This document shows positions 24,901 through 32,376 of a stretch of DNA of 64,000 nt, piece after piece; the stretch's first letter is position 1; every line of letters starts with the position of its first letter. Under the pieces are notes generated by a model that saw only the letters and a list, made by a program, of their open reading frames with translations, was not told the origin of the DNA and did no database searches. Location of the stretch: NCBI RefSeq assembly GCF_001305675.1, contig NZ_CP011853.1, forward strand, positions 372,001 to 436,000. The letters run 5' to 3'. The position numbers and the translations under genes were made by a program. Source of the DNA: Gordonia phthalatica. GTDB taxonomy: Bacteria > Actinomycetota > Actinomycetes > Mycobacteriales > Mycobacteriaceae.

Positions 24901-25287
24901 GTGACTGACGCATTCAATCCCGGCGCAAACAATCCTGGCGCTTTCGATCCCAGCGCACTGTTCGGCGGCGGAGCCGGTGGCGAGAACCCGATGGCGGGGC
25001 TGCTCGCCCAGGTCCAGCAGATGCAGACCCAGGTGGAGTCGGCTCAGCAGGAGATGGCTCAGGCCGAGGTGACCGGTAGTGCGGGCAACGGTCTCGTGAC
25101 GGTGACCGGCAACGGCACCGGAGACATCACCGCGGTCTCCATCTCGCGGGAGGTCGTCGACCCGGAGGACGTCGAGACGCTGCAGGATCTGATCATCGGG
25201 GCGCTCTCCGACCTCGCCTCGCGCCGCGACGCCCTCGTCGCCGAGAAGATGGGACCGCTCGCCGGCGGGCTGCCCGGACTGGGCTAG
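24901..25287 (+). CDS. YbaB/EbfC family nucleoid-associated protein
   Basis: A 128-residue protein. A Gly/Asn/Pro-rich N-terminus of about 30 residues precedes the YbaB domain: MAGLLAQVQQMQTQVESAQQEM (coiled helix), VTVTGNGTGDITAVSISREVVD (sheet) and LIIGALSDLASRRDALVAEKM (C-terminal helix). YbaB binds DNA non-specifically and is almost always next to recR, as here, 10 nt upstream, and often also near dnaX, as seen 4.7 kb back. It matches Rv3716c. Confidence 0.9.
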   Translation: MTDAFNPGANNPGAFDPSALFGGGAGGENPMAGLLAQVQQMQTQVESAQQEMAQAEVTGSAGNGLVTVTGNGTGDITAVSISREVVDPEDVETLQDLIIGALSDLASRRDALVAEKMGPLAGGLPGLG

Positions 25288-25297
25288 GCGCGACCTC

Positions 25298-25909
25298 ATG
25301 TACGAAGGCCCGATTCAAGATCTCATCGACCAGCTCGCGAAACTTCCCGGGCTGGGACCCAAGGGTGCCCAGCGCATCGCCTTCCACCTGCTGGCGGGGG
25401 AGAACGTCGAGATCGATCGGTTGATGGCCGCCCTCGGCCACGTCCGCGACGACGTCACCTTCTGCTCCGAATGCGGCAACGTGGCCGCCGACAAGCTGTG
25501 CCGGATCTGCGGTGACGCTCGCCGCGACGTCACCAAGATCTGCGTGGTCGAGGAGCCGAAGGACATCTACGCGATCGAGCGGACCAAGGAGTTCGACGGC
25601 CGCTACCACGTCCTCGGCGGCGCGCTGGACCCGTTGTCGGGCATCGGTCCCGACCAGCTCCGCATCCGTGAACTCCTGCGTCGACTGGGGGAGATGCCCG
25701 ACGGGCAGGAGGTCTCGGAGATCATCGTCGCGACCGACCCCAACACCGAGGGGGAGGCCACCGCGACGTACCTGCTGCGCATGCTCAAGGACTTCCCCGG
25801 CCTGTCGGTGACGCGTCTGGCGTCCGGCCTGCCGATGGGCGGCGACCTGGAGTTCGCCGACGAACTGACCCTCGGCCGCGCACTGTCGGGTCGCCGCGTC
25901 CTGGTGTGA
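25298..25909 (+). CDS. recR: Recombination mediator RecR
   Basis: 203 residues, the normal length. The N-terminal HhH region (LIDQLAKLPGLGPKGAQRIAFHLL) is followed by a four-Cys zinc finger (CSECGNVAADKLCRICGD) and a Toprim domain with EIIVATDPNTEGEATA. The C-terminal Walker-B-like region is GLPMGGDLEFADELTLGRAL. RecR works with RecO (and RecF) to load RecA on gapped DNA. ATG 25298 follows ybaB by 10 nt, consistent with the usual ybaB-recR operon. Confidence 0.95.
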   Translation: MYEGPIQDLIDQLAKLPGLGPKGAQRIAFHLLAGENVEIDRLMAALGHVRDDVTFCSECGNVAADKLCRICGDARRDVTKICVVEEPKDIYAIERTKEFDGRYHVLGGALDPLSGIGPDQLRIRELLRRLGEMPDGQEVSEIIVATDPNTEGEATATYLLRMLKDFPGLSVTRLASGLPMGGDLEFADELTLGRALSGRRVLV

Positions 25910-25915
25910 CCGTCG

Positions 25916-26488
25916 GTGACCTCCCCCGATCATGACCCGGTGCCGCAGGACTGGGCCTGGCTGGCCGACGACGTCGCCGTCCGCTGCGGTCTGACCGAGG
26001 GCATCGTCGCGATCGACGGTCCCTCCGGTGCGGGCAAGAGCACCTTCGCGGCCGAACTGGTCCGGGCCCTCGCCGACCGCGGTCGCAAGTCGGTGCTGAT
26101 CAGCACCGACGACTATGCCACCTGGGACGACCCCGCCTCGTGGTGGCCGGAGCTGGAGCGCGACGTGATCGGTGCCTTCGAGCGTCGGCACGACTACTTC
26201 TATCGACCGCGGATCTGGGTGGACGGTCGGCCGGAGATCGGGCCTGAGAAGTGGGTGCGTCGGCAGCCGATCCTCATCATCGAGGGCGTCACGTCGGCCC
26301 GCCGGAGCTGCGCGCACCGCTTCACTCACCTCTTCTGGCTCGACGGCCCGCCGGCTCCGGATCGGCTGGCCCGCACCGTGGCCCGCGACGGCGAGGCCGA
26401 TCGGGACCACCTGACCCGCTGGCAGCACTTCGAGGAGGGCTGGTTCGCAGTCGACGGCACCCGGGAGCGGTGCGAGGTGCTGCGGTAG
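25916..26488 (+). CDS. P-loop kinase-like protein (uridine-kinase family)
   Basis: A 190-residue protein with Walker A GPSGAGKST near residue 38, followed by LISTDDYATWDDPASWWPELE, the DD(Y/F) and substrate-binding pattern of uridine/cytidine kinase-like ATPases. IIEGVTSARRS is the Walker-B-like strand. Actinobacterial members of this small group are uncharacterised, and the phosphoryl acceptor is unknown. GTG 25916 begins 6 nt after recR, so it probably belongs to that operon. It is convergent with gatD, with only 3 nt between stops. Confidence 0.75.
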   Translation: MTSPDHDPVPQDWAWLADDVAVRCGLTEGIVAIDGPSGAGKSTFAAELVRALADRGRKSVLISTDDYATWDDPASWWPELERDVIGAFERRHDYFYRPRIWVDGRPEIGPEKWVRRQPILIIEGVTSARRSCAHRFTHLFWLDGPPAPDRLARTVARDGEADRDHLTRWQHFEEGWFAVDGTRERCEVLR

Positions 26489-26491
26489 GCC

Positions 26492-27205
26492 TCAGCGTGC
26501 GGCTGAGATCCGCTCCTTGCGGAGGCGATCGACCTGCGGAAGGTCGAGCGGCGCGAGCGCGGTTCCGGTGGCCTTCTCCAGGAGGTGATCGGCCAGCTCC
26601 GGATTGCGGGCGAGCAGCGGACCGTGCATGTACGTGCTGATCACGCTGCCCTGGACGGCGCCCTCGACCCCCGCGCCGTCACCGTTGCCGACGCCGTCGC
26701 GAACGCGGGCGAGCGGCTTGGCGGCCGGACCGAGGGTTGTCGCGCCGCGGTGGTTCTCGAAGCCCGACAGCGGCTGCGACAGGCCGTCGATCAGCGGTGT
26801 GGTGACCAGTTCGCCGATCGCTCGCGCCTCGCGCGGGGACGTGGTGAGGTCCAGCATGCTGATGCCTGCGACGCGTTCGCCTGCGGAGGTCTCGTACCAG
26901 TGGCCGAGCACCTGGATGGCCGCGCAGATCGCCAGGACCGGATGACCGGCCTCGGCGGCCCGCTGCAGACCCGGGTAGCGCTGCAGGTGCCGCGTGGCGA
27001 TCCGCTGCGCGTTGTCCTCGGCGCCGCCGAGCGTGTAGACGTCCAGCGACTCCGGGACCTCGTCGTCGAGGGTGATCTCGACGATCTCCGCGTCGATGCC
27101 GCGCATCCGGGCGCGCTGGCGCAGGATGAGGGCGTTGCCGCCGTCGCCGTAGGTGCCCATCACGTCGGGCAGCACCAGGCCGATGCGCAGGGTCGATTCA
27201 CTCAT
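26492..27205 (-). CDS. gatD: Lipid II isoglutaminyl synthase, glutaminase subunit GatD
   Basis: A 237-residue class I glutamine amidotransferase-like subunit. The nucleophile Cys is C94 in AICAAIQVLGH and the catalytic His is in STYMHGPLLARNP. The family segment LPDVMGTYGDGGNALILRQRARMRG is typical of CobB/CobQ-like GatD. It releases ammonia from glutamine for MurT, which amidates D-Glu of the lipid II stem peptide. It overlaps murT by 4 nt (ATGA), the usual gene order in Gram-positive bacteria, and corresponds to Rv3713. Confidence 0.92.
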   Translation of the reverse strand: MSESTLRIGLVLPDVMGTYGDGGNALILRQRARMRGIDAEIVEITLDDEVPESLDVYTLGGAEDNAQRIATRHLQRYPGLQRAAEAGHPVLAICAAIQVLGHWYETSAGERVAGISMLDLTTSPREARAIGELVTTPLIDGLSQPLSGFENHRGATTLGPAAKPLARVRDGVGNGDGAGVEGAVQGSVISTYMHGPLLARNPELADHLLEKATGTALAPLDLPQVDRLRKERISAAR

Positions 27206-28500
27206 CGGGCGGTCCCCTCGGTGTCGGTGGTCGTGTCGACGTCGACCGCGGTGCAGCCGGCGCGTTCGAGTGCGACGTTCAGGTCGCGGAATGCGGTGTA
27301 GTTGGCCAGGACCTCGACGCGGCCCGGTGGCAGCGAGGCGATGGCGGCGAACGGGTCGTCGACCACGGTGTGCTCGGCGCCCGCGTACAGCAGGCGGACC
27401 GAGAGGTCGGCGGCGCGCTCTCCGGAGGCGACCACCTTGGACTGCTCGAAGGCTTCGAAGCGGACGTCCCACAGCCAGGACAGGTCCTCGCCGTCGGGCA
27501 CCTGACCGTTGACGGCGATCACCAGGCTGTCGGCGGTCTCATCGATCATCGACAGCGCCTCCTGCCAGCCGGCGGGGTTCTTCGCGAGCAGGGTGCGGAT
27601 GCGATGACCGCCGAGGTCGACGGTGCCGTAGCGGCCGGCCACGTTGCCGACGGTGCCGACGGCCTTCACCGCGAACGCGGGATCCACGCCCATCGCGACG
27701 GCGGTCGCGACGGCCTGGGTGGCGTTGCCGCGGTTGGCGCGGCCGGGGACCTTCAGCGTCATCGGCGCGACGAAACCGTCGGGACCGTAGATCTTCTCGT
27801 CGTCGAACCACCACTGCGGGATCGGTCGACGGAAATCCTCGCGGCCCGTCGAGTACCAGTCGTCGCCGGTCCGGACGACGGGCTCGCCCGAGCGGGGGCA
27901 ACTCACCGAGTCGCCGACCCAGCTCGATCCCGCGGCCACCCACACCACGTTGGGGGCGTCGAACGCGGCCGACGTGACGAGGACGTCGTCGCAGTTGGCG
28001 ATCACGACGGCGTCCGGGTGGCGGGCGATGCCGCCGCGCAGGCTCTGCTCGATGATGTTGATCTCGCCGACGCGGTCGAGCTGGTCGCGCGACAGGTTCA
28101 GCAGGGTGATGGCCTTCGGTGACGTGTTGTCGGCGACGTTCGCGACGTGCAGTTCGTCGACCTCGAGGGCGGCGACCTTCGCGTCCCGCTGCACACTCAG
28201 TGTGGCGATGATGCCGGCGTCCATGTTGGCGCCGTCGGGCTGCGTCGCCACCTCGCCGAGCTGGGCGAGTGCGGCCGCCGTCATCCGGGTGGTCGTGGAC
28301 TTGCCGTTGGTTCCGGTGATCAGCGCTGTGGCGCGCCCGGCGGCCAGGCGGGACATGATGCGGGGGTCGATCTTCTCAGCGACGAGGCCGCCGATCATCG
28401 ATCCCTTGCCGCGTCCAGCGGTGCGCGAGGCCCAGCGGGCCGAGGCGGCGGCGGCGAGCGCCGCGCGGGTGCGGACGGGTAGGCGAGTGGCTTCCGGCAT
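27202..28500 (-). CDS. murT: Lipid II isoglutaminyl synthase, ligase subunit MurT
   Basis: A 432-residue Mur-ligase homologue. The ATP-binding motif ITGTNGKSTTTRM lies near residue 60, the central domain has ALEVDELHVANV and LNLSRDQLDR, and the C-terminal DUF1727 domain covers roughly the last 115 residues (LLAKNPAGWQEALSMID onward). With GatD it converts D-iGlu to D-iGln in lipid II, which is needed for efficient cross-linking. The zinc-ribbon insert seen in many MurTs looks degenerate here: SCPRSGEPVV then WYSTGREDFRRP retains one Cys. ATG 28500 is chosen over an upstream ATG at 28575. It corresponds to Rv3712. Confidence 0.9.
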   Translation of the reverse strand: MPEATRLPVRTRAALAAAASARWASRTAGRGKGSMIGGLVAEKIDPRIMSRLAAGRATALITGTNGKSTTTRMTAAALAQLGEVATQPDGANMDAGIIATLSVQRDAKVAALEVDELHVANVADNTSPKAITLLNLSRDQLDRVGEINIIEQSLRGGIARHPDAVVIANCDDVLVTSAAFDAPNVVWVAAGSSWVGDSVSCPRSGEPVVRTGDDWYSTGREDFRRPIPQWWFDDEKIYGPDGFVAPMTLKVPGRANRGNATQAVATAVAMGVDPAFAVKAVGTVGNVAGRYGTVDLGGHRIRTLLAKNPAGWQEALSMIDETADSLVIAVNGQVPDGEDLSWLWDVRFEAFEQSKVVASGERAADLSVRLLYAGAEHTVVDDPFAAIASLPPGRVEVLANYTAFRDLNVALERAGCTAVDVDTTTDTEGTAR

Positions 28501-28573
28501 TACACGAGTTTCCCACATCGGCGCGAGTGGTCGGTTCCACCCGTCGGTGGTTTCGACGTGGCAGCATGTGCCC

Positions 28574-28898
28574 ATGGCGGCGGACGATGACAGGACGGAC
28601 GAATCGCCTCTGCTGTTGGTGTGGCGTGTGGCGCACGTCGCTGCGACGGTCGTCGTGCCGTGGATGCTGACGATCAGATTCTTCGCGCCTGATCCGGCGC
28701 GCCTACGCGACGTGGTCGGCGTACGACCTGCGCCCGCCGTACAGGTGCGTCGTTCAGCTCTGCATGCCCGGCTTTGAACTCGTTTTCCTGGCGGCGCCGT
28801 TCGCCGCCGTGGTCACGACGGCCGTCATCGGATCCGCGGCGATCAATCGGGTCGTCCGCAATGGCGGAGACTTCTCTCCGGCGCAACCGCTGGACTGA
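28574..28898 (+). pseudogene. Frameshifted small membrane protein gene
   Basis: Frame 1 from ATG 28574 encodes MAADDDRTDESPLLLVWR followed by a hydrophobic helix (VAATVVVPWMLTIRFFAP), then turns into unstructured sequence and stops at 28777. The +1 frame carries the natural continuation: YDLRPPYRCVVQL, then PGFELVFLAAPFAAVVTTAV (a second helix), ending at 28898. Joining the two near 28700 gives a protein of about 108 residues with two membrane helices. So this is either a recent frameshift mutation, a sequencing error, or two tiny genes (the second from ATG 28764). Confidence 0.5.
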
Positions 28899-28931
28899 CC
28901 ACCGCCTCCCGACACAGGTCGTCCGACCGGG

Positions 28932-30305
28932 TCACGCATGCCGCGGCAATGCGCGGTCGGTGACCGTCAGCGCCGCGATGCACACGCCGATCGCGACGGT
29001 CGCCCAGCCGACGACGTGGAAGCCTGCGTCGGTGGCGTGATCGCCGAAGGCGCCGCCGATCAGGCTCGCGGACGCGATCGCCCCGAGGTAGGCGAAAGTC
29101 CGGTACAGGCCGGAGGCGACGCCCATCTGCTCGGCAGGTGACTGCATGAAGAGCGCGGCCTGGTTCGCGAAACTGTTGAGGCCGCTGGCGAGGCCGATGA
29201 GCACCGACATGATCAACAGTGCCCACATCGGCGCGGTGTGGCGCAGGAGCAACATCGTCGTGCCGGCCGCACCGAAGGCGACGCCGGTCGCGAGGAGAGG
29301 GATGCGGACGGCGCCGCGTTTCGAGTTGATCGCGGCGGCGACGATGCTGACGGCGGACATCGGCAGCAGCAGGACGCCGACCTGGGTCGGGCTGAATCCC
29401 GCGGCCTCCTCCATCCACTGGCTGACGCCGTACATCGTCGTGTACATGCCGAGTGCGGCCAGCGCCTGCCTCAGATAGGTGCGGACCAGCGGGTTGTTGG
29501 CGACGAGCATCCGGATGTCGATCAGCGGCTCGGCGACACGCAGTTCCCATCGGACGAGGACGACCAGGAAGACGAGGGCTGCGCCGCCGAGCCACAGCGT
29601 GCCGACGTCGGGCGACTGCAGGAACTCCAAGGCGGCGACCACGGTGAGGGCGAACAGGACGATCCCGACCGGGTCGATGGAGACCAGGGCGCTGCGCAGG
29701 TCCTTCGGCCAGGCGGCCTGGTCCTTCGGAACGCCGATCAGCAGCAGGATCAACGAGATCACGGTGGCCGGGACGTTGATGAAGAACACGGCGCGCCAGC
29801 CGAAGACGCCGGTCAGGACGCCGCCGAGCGGGAGCCCGATCATGGCGATGACCTGCGCGGTGATGGAGAAGACCCCGAGGATCCCGCTGGGCACACCGCT
29901 CTCGGCCTCGTCGGCGCGGCGTCGGATCAGCGACATCGCCATCGGGTACGCGGCGGACGTTCCGATGCCGAGCAGGGCACGCGACGCGACGAGGGCGCCG
30001 AACGACCATCCGGCGGTCCCGATGACGCCCGCGATCAGGATCAGGCCGATCCCGCCGATCATCACGCGCCGTTCCCCGAACAGCGGCCCGAGCCTGCCCA
30101 TCGTCGGCTGCGCGACGGCGCTGCACAGATAGAGGATCGAGATCAGGATCGCGGTGTCGGCCGGGCCGCGATGGAAGTCGACGCCGATCCCGACCATCGC
30201 AGTCGCGATCAGCGAGCTGTTGATCGGGTTGAGGACGGATGCCAGGACCAACGGCGCGACGAACCGGACGCCGAAGGGGCGGGTGTGACGGTGAGGGGTG
30301 GTCAT
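28932..30305 (-). CDS. MFS transporter, DHA-type exporter
   Basis: A 457-residue major facilitator protein. The helix-rich sequence includes LASVLNPINSSLIATAMVGIG (TM1, with the drug-exporter NxxNSS-type motif), GRLGPLFGERRVMIGG (motif A between TM2 and TM3) and GGVLTGVFGWRAVFFINVPATVI (motif C and TM6 region). It is probably an efflux pump of the inner membrane with an unknown substrate. It is 18 nt downstream of a MarR regulator on the same strand, which probably controls it. Confidence 0.85.
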   Translation of the reverse strand: MTTPHRHTRPFGVRFVAPLVLASVLNPINSSLIATAMVGIGVDFHRGPADTAILISILYLCSAVAQPTMGRLGPLFGERRVMIGGIGLILIAGVIGTAGWSFGALVASRALLGIGTSAAYPMAMSLIRRRADEAESGVPSGILGVFSITAQVIAMIGLPLGGVLTGVFGWRAVFFINVPATVISLILLLIGVPKDQAAWPKDLRSALVSIDPVGIVLFALTVVAALEFLQSPDVGTLWLGGAALVFLVVLVRWELRVAEPLIDIRMLVANNPLVRTYLRQALAALGMYTTMYGVSQWMEEAAGFSPTQVGVLLLPMSAVSIVAAAINSKRGAVRIPLLATGVAFGAAGTTMLLLRHTAPMWALLIMSVLIGLASGLNSFANQAALFMQSPAEQMGVASGLYRTFAYLGAIASASLIGGAFGDHATDAGFHVVGWATVAIGVCIAALTVTDRALPRHA

Positions 30306-30323
30306 CGGAGGGGAGGTGGTTTG

Positions 30324-30755
30324 TCAGGGCTGGTCGGCGACGCGTTGCAGCAGACCCAGCGCGTCACGGAGTCGCTCGACCTCGTCGTCGGTGAGTGCGC
30401 TGCCGATCGCATGCGACAGCCAGTCGGCGCGCTGCAGTCGGCCGGTGTCGAGGGCGGTGCGCGCCGTGCCGGTCAGGTCGAGGAGGACGCGTCGGCGGTC
30501 GGAGGGATCCGGCGAGCCGACGACGAGGCCGGCGTCGGTGAGCGCGGTGACGATCGCGGCCATGGACTGTTGGCGCATGCCGTGCGCGCGGGCGAGGTCG
30601 GCGGTGGAGGTGGGGCCGATGCGGTCGAGGGTGCTGACGACGGCCGACTGCGACCTGGTCAGATCCATCACCGTCGAATGTGCACGGAGTTTGCGGTTGA
30701 GTTCGGCGACCAGCAGCCTGAGCTGGTTTCCGACGTCGACGGACGGATGCTCCAT
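30324..30755 (-). CDS. MarR family transcriptional regulator
   Basis: A 143-residue winged-helix repressor. TRSQSAVVSTLDRIGPTSTADLARAHGMRQQSMAAIVTALTDAGLV is the HTH, and VVGSPDPSDRRRVLLDLT is the wing with the conserved DxRR motif. It is first in an operon with the MFS exporter downstream. ATG 30755 lies 6 nt after a TAGACT box, so the transcript is probably leaderless. A perfect-armed dyad at 30788-30801 overlaps the -35 region and is the likely autoregulatory operator. Such pairs respond to phenolic or amphipathic compounds. Confidence 0.9.
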   Translation of the reverse strand: MEHPSVDVGNQLRLLVAELNRKLRAHSTVMDLTRSQSAVVSTLDRIGPTSTADLARAHGMRQQSMAAIVTALTDAGLVVGSPDPSDRRRVLLDLTGTARTALDTGRLQRADWLSHAIGSALTDDEVERLRDALGLLQRVADQP

Positions 30756-30761
30756 GATTCC

Positions 30762-30767
30762 AGTCTA
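30762..30767 (-). promoter_or_regulatory. -10 box of leaderless marR-type gene
   Basis: TAGACT on the minus strand ends 6 nt before ATG 30755. Confidence 0.6.
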
Positions 30768-30787
30768 GAAAAGAACACAGGAAACTG

Positions 30788-30801
30788 CACAGTCAACTGT
30801 G
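30788..30801. promoter_or_regulatory. Candidate MarR operator
   Basis: CACAGTCAACTGTG has 6-bp perfect arms around a 2-nt centre. It lies at about -33 to -46 from the MarR start codon and 55 nt before the divergent esterase start, so one site could serve both promoters. Confidence 0.5.
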
Positions 30802-30842
30802 TAATTGAGGCGCGCGGGAGTGACTGTCCCAATGGCCGGTGA

Positions 30843-30848
30843 TAGGTT
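30843..30848 (+). promoter_or_regulatory. -10 box of a leaderless start (gene at 30856)
   Basis: TAGGTT ends 7 nt before GTG 30856. This fixes the start downstream of the longest open frame (30805). Confidence 0.6.
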
Positions 30849-30855
30849 CGGCGCT

Positions 30856-31923
30856 GTGAGTCGTGCAACCGCAGTGAAGCTGCCCCTCCCGTACAAGATC
30901 CAGCGATCGCTCCTGAAGGGCGCGGGCCGGATCCCGGCACCGCTGCGGGCCGCGATGGCACGGTTGACCACGGTGAACGCGGATGGCGACCGCCTCGACC
31001 CGTCGCTGGCGCTGGTCGCCACCGCGTCGGCCTACATCCCGTCCCTCGCGTTGGTCGGCAAGACCGTCGAATCCTCCCGCAAGGGCATCGAGCTCAACAG
31101 CGCGATGATGGCGCAGACCTTCCCGCCCTTCGCGATCGAAGAGGATCTGGTCATCGACACCGAGGCCGGCCCCGTGCCCGCCACCCGCTACAGCGTCGAC
31201 GGCTCCGGCCGCGGGCTCATCGTCTTCTACCACGGCGGCGGCTTCGTCCTCGGCAGTCGTGCCAGCCACGACTCGGCCGCCCGAGCACTCGCCGTCGCCT
31301 CCGGCGCCGATGTGCTGTCCGTCGAGTACCGGATGGCGCCCGAGCATCAGTTCCCCGCTGCGGTCGACGACTCGGTCGCCGCCTACCGGTTCGCCGTCGA
31401 GAACGCGCCGACGTGGGGACTGGACCCGCGGAAGACCGTCGTCGCGGGCGATTCGGCCGGCGGCAACCTGAGCGCCGTCGTCGCTCAGCAGGTTCGCGGC
31501 GAAGACGTCACGCCGTGCCTGCAGCTGCTGATCTACCCGGTGGTCGACATGTCGCGCAAACGCGAGTCGATGCACGAGTTCTCCACCGGCTACTTCCTCA
31601 CCGAGGAGCAGATCGACTACTTCTGCGACACCTACCTGCCGTCGCGCGACATCCTGCCGGACCCGCGCGTCTCACCGTTGCTGGCCGACGACCTGACCGG
31701 GCTCGCACCCGCGCACGTCGTGGTCGCGGGCTTCGACCCGCTGCGCGACGAGGGCCTCGAATACGCCGACGCGCTCGACAAGGCGGGGGTGCCGGTGACC
31801 GTGGAGCGGGCCAGCGGCATGATTCACGGCTTCATCAACATGGCGCTGCTGAGCCCGACCGCGCAGGCCGCCGTCACCCGGATGGGCGAGGCGGTCGCGA
31901 AGGCGATCGACGCGGTCGGCTAG
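30856..31923 (+). CDS. Alpha/beta hydrolase, HSL-type lipase/esterase
   Basis: A 355-residue member of the hormone-sensitive lipase family. The oxyanion motif HGGGF (near residue 127), YRMAPEHQFPAAVDD, the nucleophile GDSAGGNLS (near residue 203), acid residue in GFDPLRDEG and His in GMIHGFINM make a complete catalytic set. It resembles the mycobacterial Lip esterases, which hydrolyse short-chain acyl esters. There is no signal peptide. It diverges from the MarR-exporter operon and may share its operator. It is convergent with the DUF4333 gene, with 6 nt between stops. Confidence 0.87.
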   Translation: MSRATAVKLPLPYKIQRSLLKGAGRIPAPLRAAMARLTTVNADGDRLDPSLALVATASAYIPSLALVGKTVESSRKGIELNSAMMAQTFPPFAIEEDLVIDTEAGPVPATRYSVDGSGRGLIVFYHGGGFVLGSRASHDSAARALAVASGADVLSVEYRMAPEHQFPAAVDDSVAAYRFAVENAPTWGLDPRKTVVAGDSAGGNLSAVVAQQVRGEDVTPCLQLLIYPVVDMSRKRESMHEFSTGYFLTEEQIDYFCDTYLPSRDILPDPRVSPLLADDLTGLAPAHVVVAGFDPLRDEGLEYADALDKAGVPVTVERASGMIHGFINMALLSPTAQAAVTRMGEAVAKAIDAVG

Positions 31924-31929
31924 CAGGTC

Positions 31930-32259
31930 CTACTCGCTCGGCGGGGTGGTGGTGCCGGGCGGCACGTTGATGTTGAACTTCACGTTGTCGCCGTCCACCT
32001 CGGTGGCGGTGACCGTGGCCTCGCGCCACATGCCCGAGGTCTTGAGCTTGCACTTCTGCGTCGCGTCGACCTTCGCTTCGAGGCCGCCCTCGCAGACCAC
32101 CTCGTCGATCTGACCGAGCTTCGGGGTCATCTTCGCGGACACCTCCTTCTGGAGGTTCTCCTGGCTGATCTCCGACGTCATCGAGCAGCCGGCGAGGAGC
32201 GCGATGGACGCCGCGCCGCCGGCTATGGCGACGGCGATGGAACGGGTGGTCTTCAGCAT
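31930..32259 (-). CDS. DUF4333 lipoprotein
   Basis: A 109-residue exported lipoprotein. The signal peptide SIAVAIAGGAASIALLAGCS has a lipobox (LAGC) with the acylated Cys at about residue 25. The mature part, SQENLQKEVSAKMTPKLGQIDEVVCEGGLEAKVDATQKCKL, has the two-Cys pattern of DUF4333, common in Mycobacteriales membranes and of unknown role. ATG 32259 has an AAAGG site. The longer frame to 32298 would disrupt the signal peptide. Confidence 0.8.
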   Translation of the reverse strand: MLKTTRSIAVAIAGGAASIALLAGCSMTSEISQENLQKEVSAKMTPKLGQIDEVVCEGGLEAKVDATQKCKLKTSGMWREATVTATEVDGDNVKFNINVPPGTTTPPSE

Positions 32260-32376
32260 GGTGGCGGCCTTTCGTGAACGGGAGGTCGTGCGGCGCACGT
32301 GGGATGCGCTTCACGCTGTGCCCGGAGCCTAACCGGCGCGGCGTACGAATTCCCCGCTCCGGAGAACTGCGGTCAT

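Noticed and set aside
28501..28573. A leaderless -10 box for murT (GAAACT 6 nt before ATG 28500)
   Set aside because: The hexamer lacks the leading T of the TAnnnT pattern, so it was left out of the leaderless list.
30796..30823. A more upstream start for the esterase gene (frame open from 30805)
   Set aside because: It would begin just beyond the MarR operator and before the -10 box. GTG 30856 fits the promoter and family N-terminus better.
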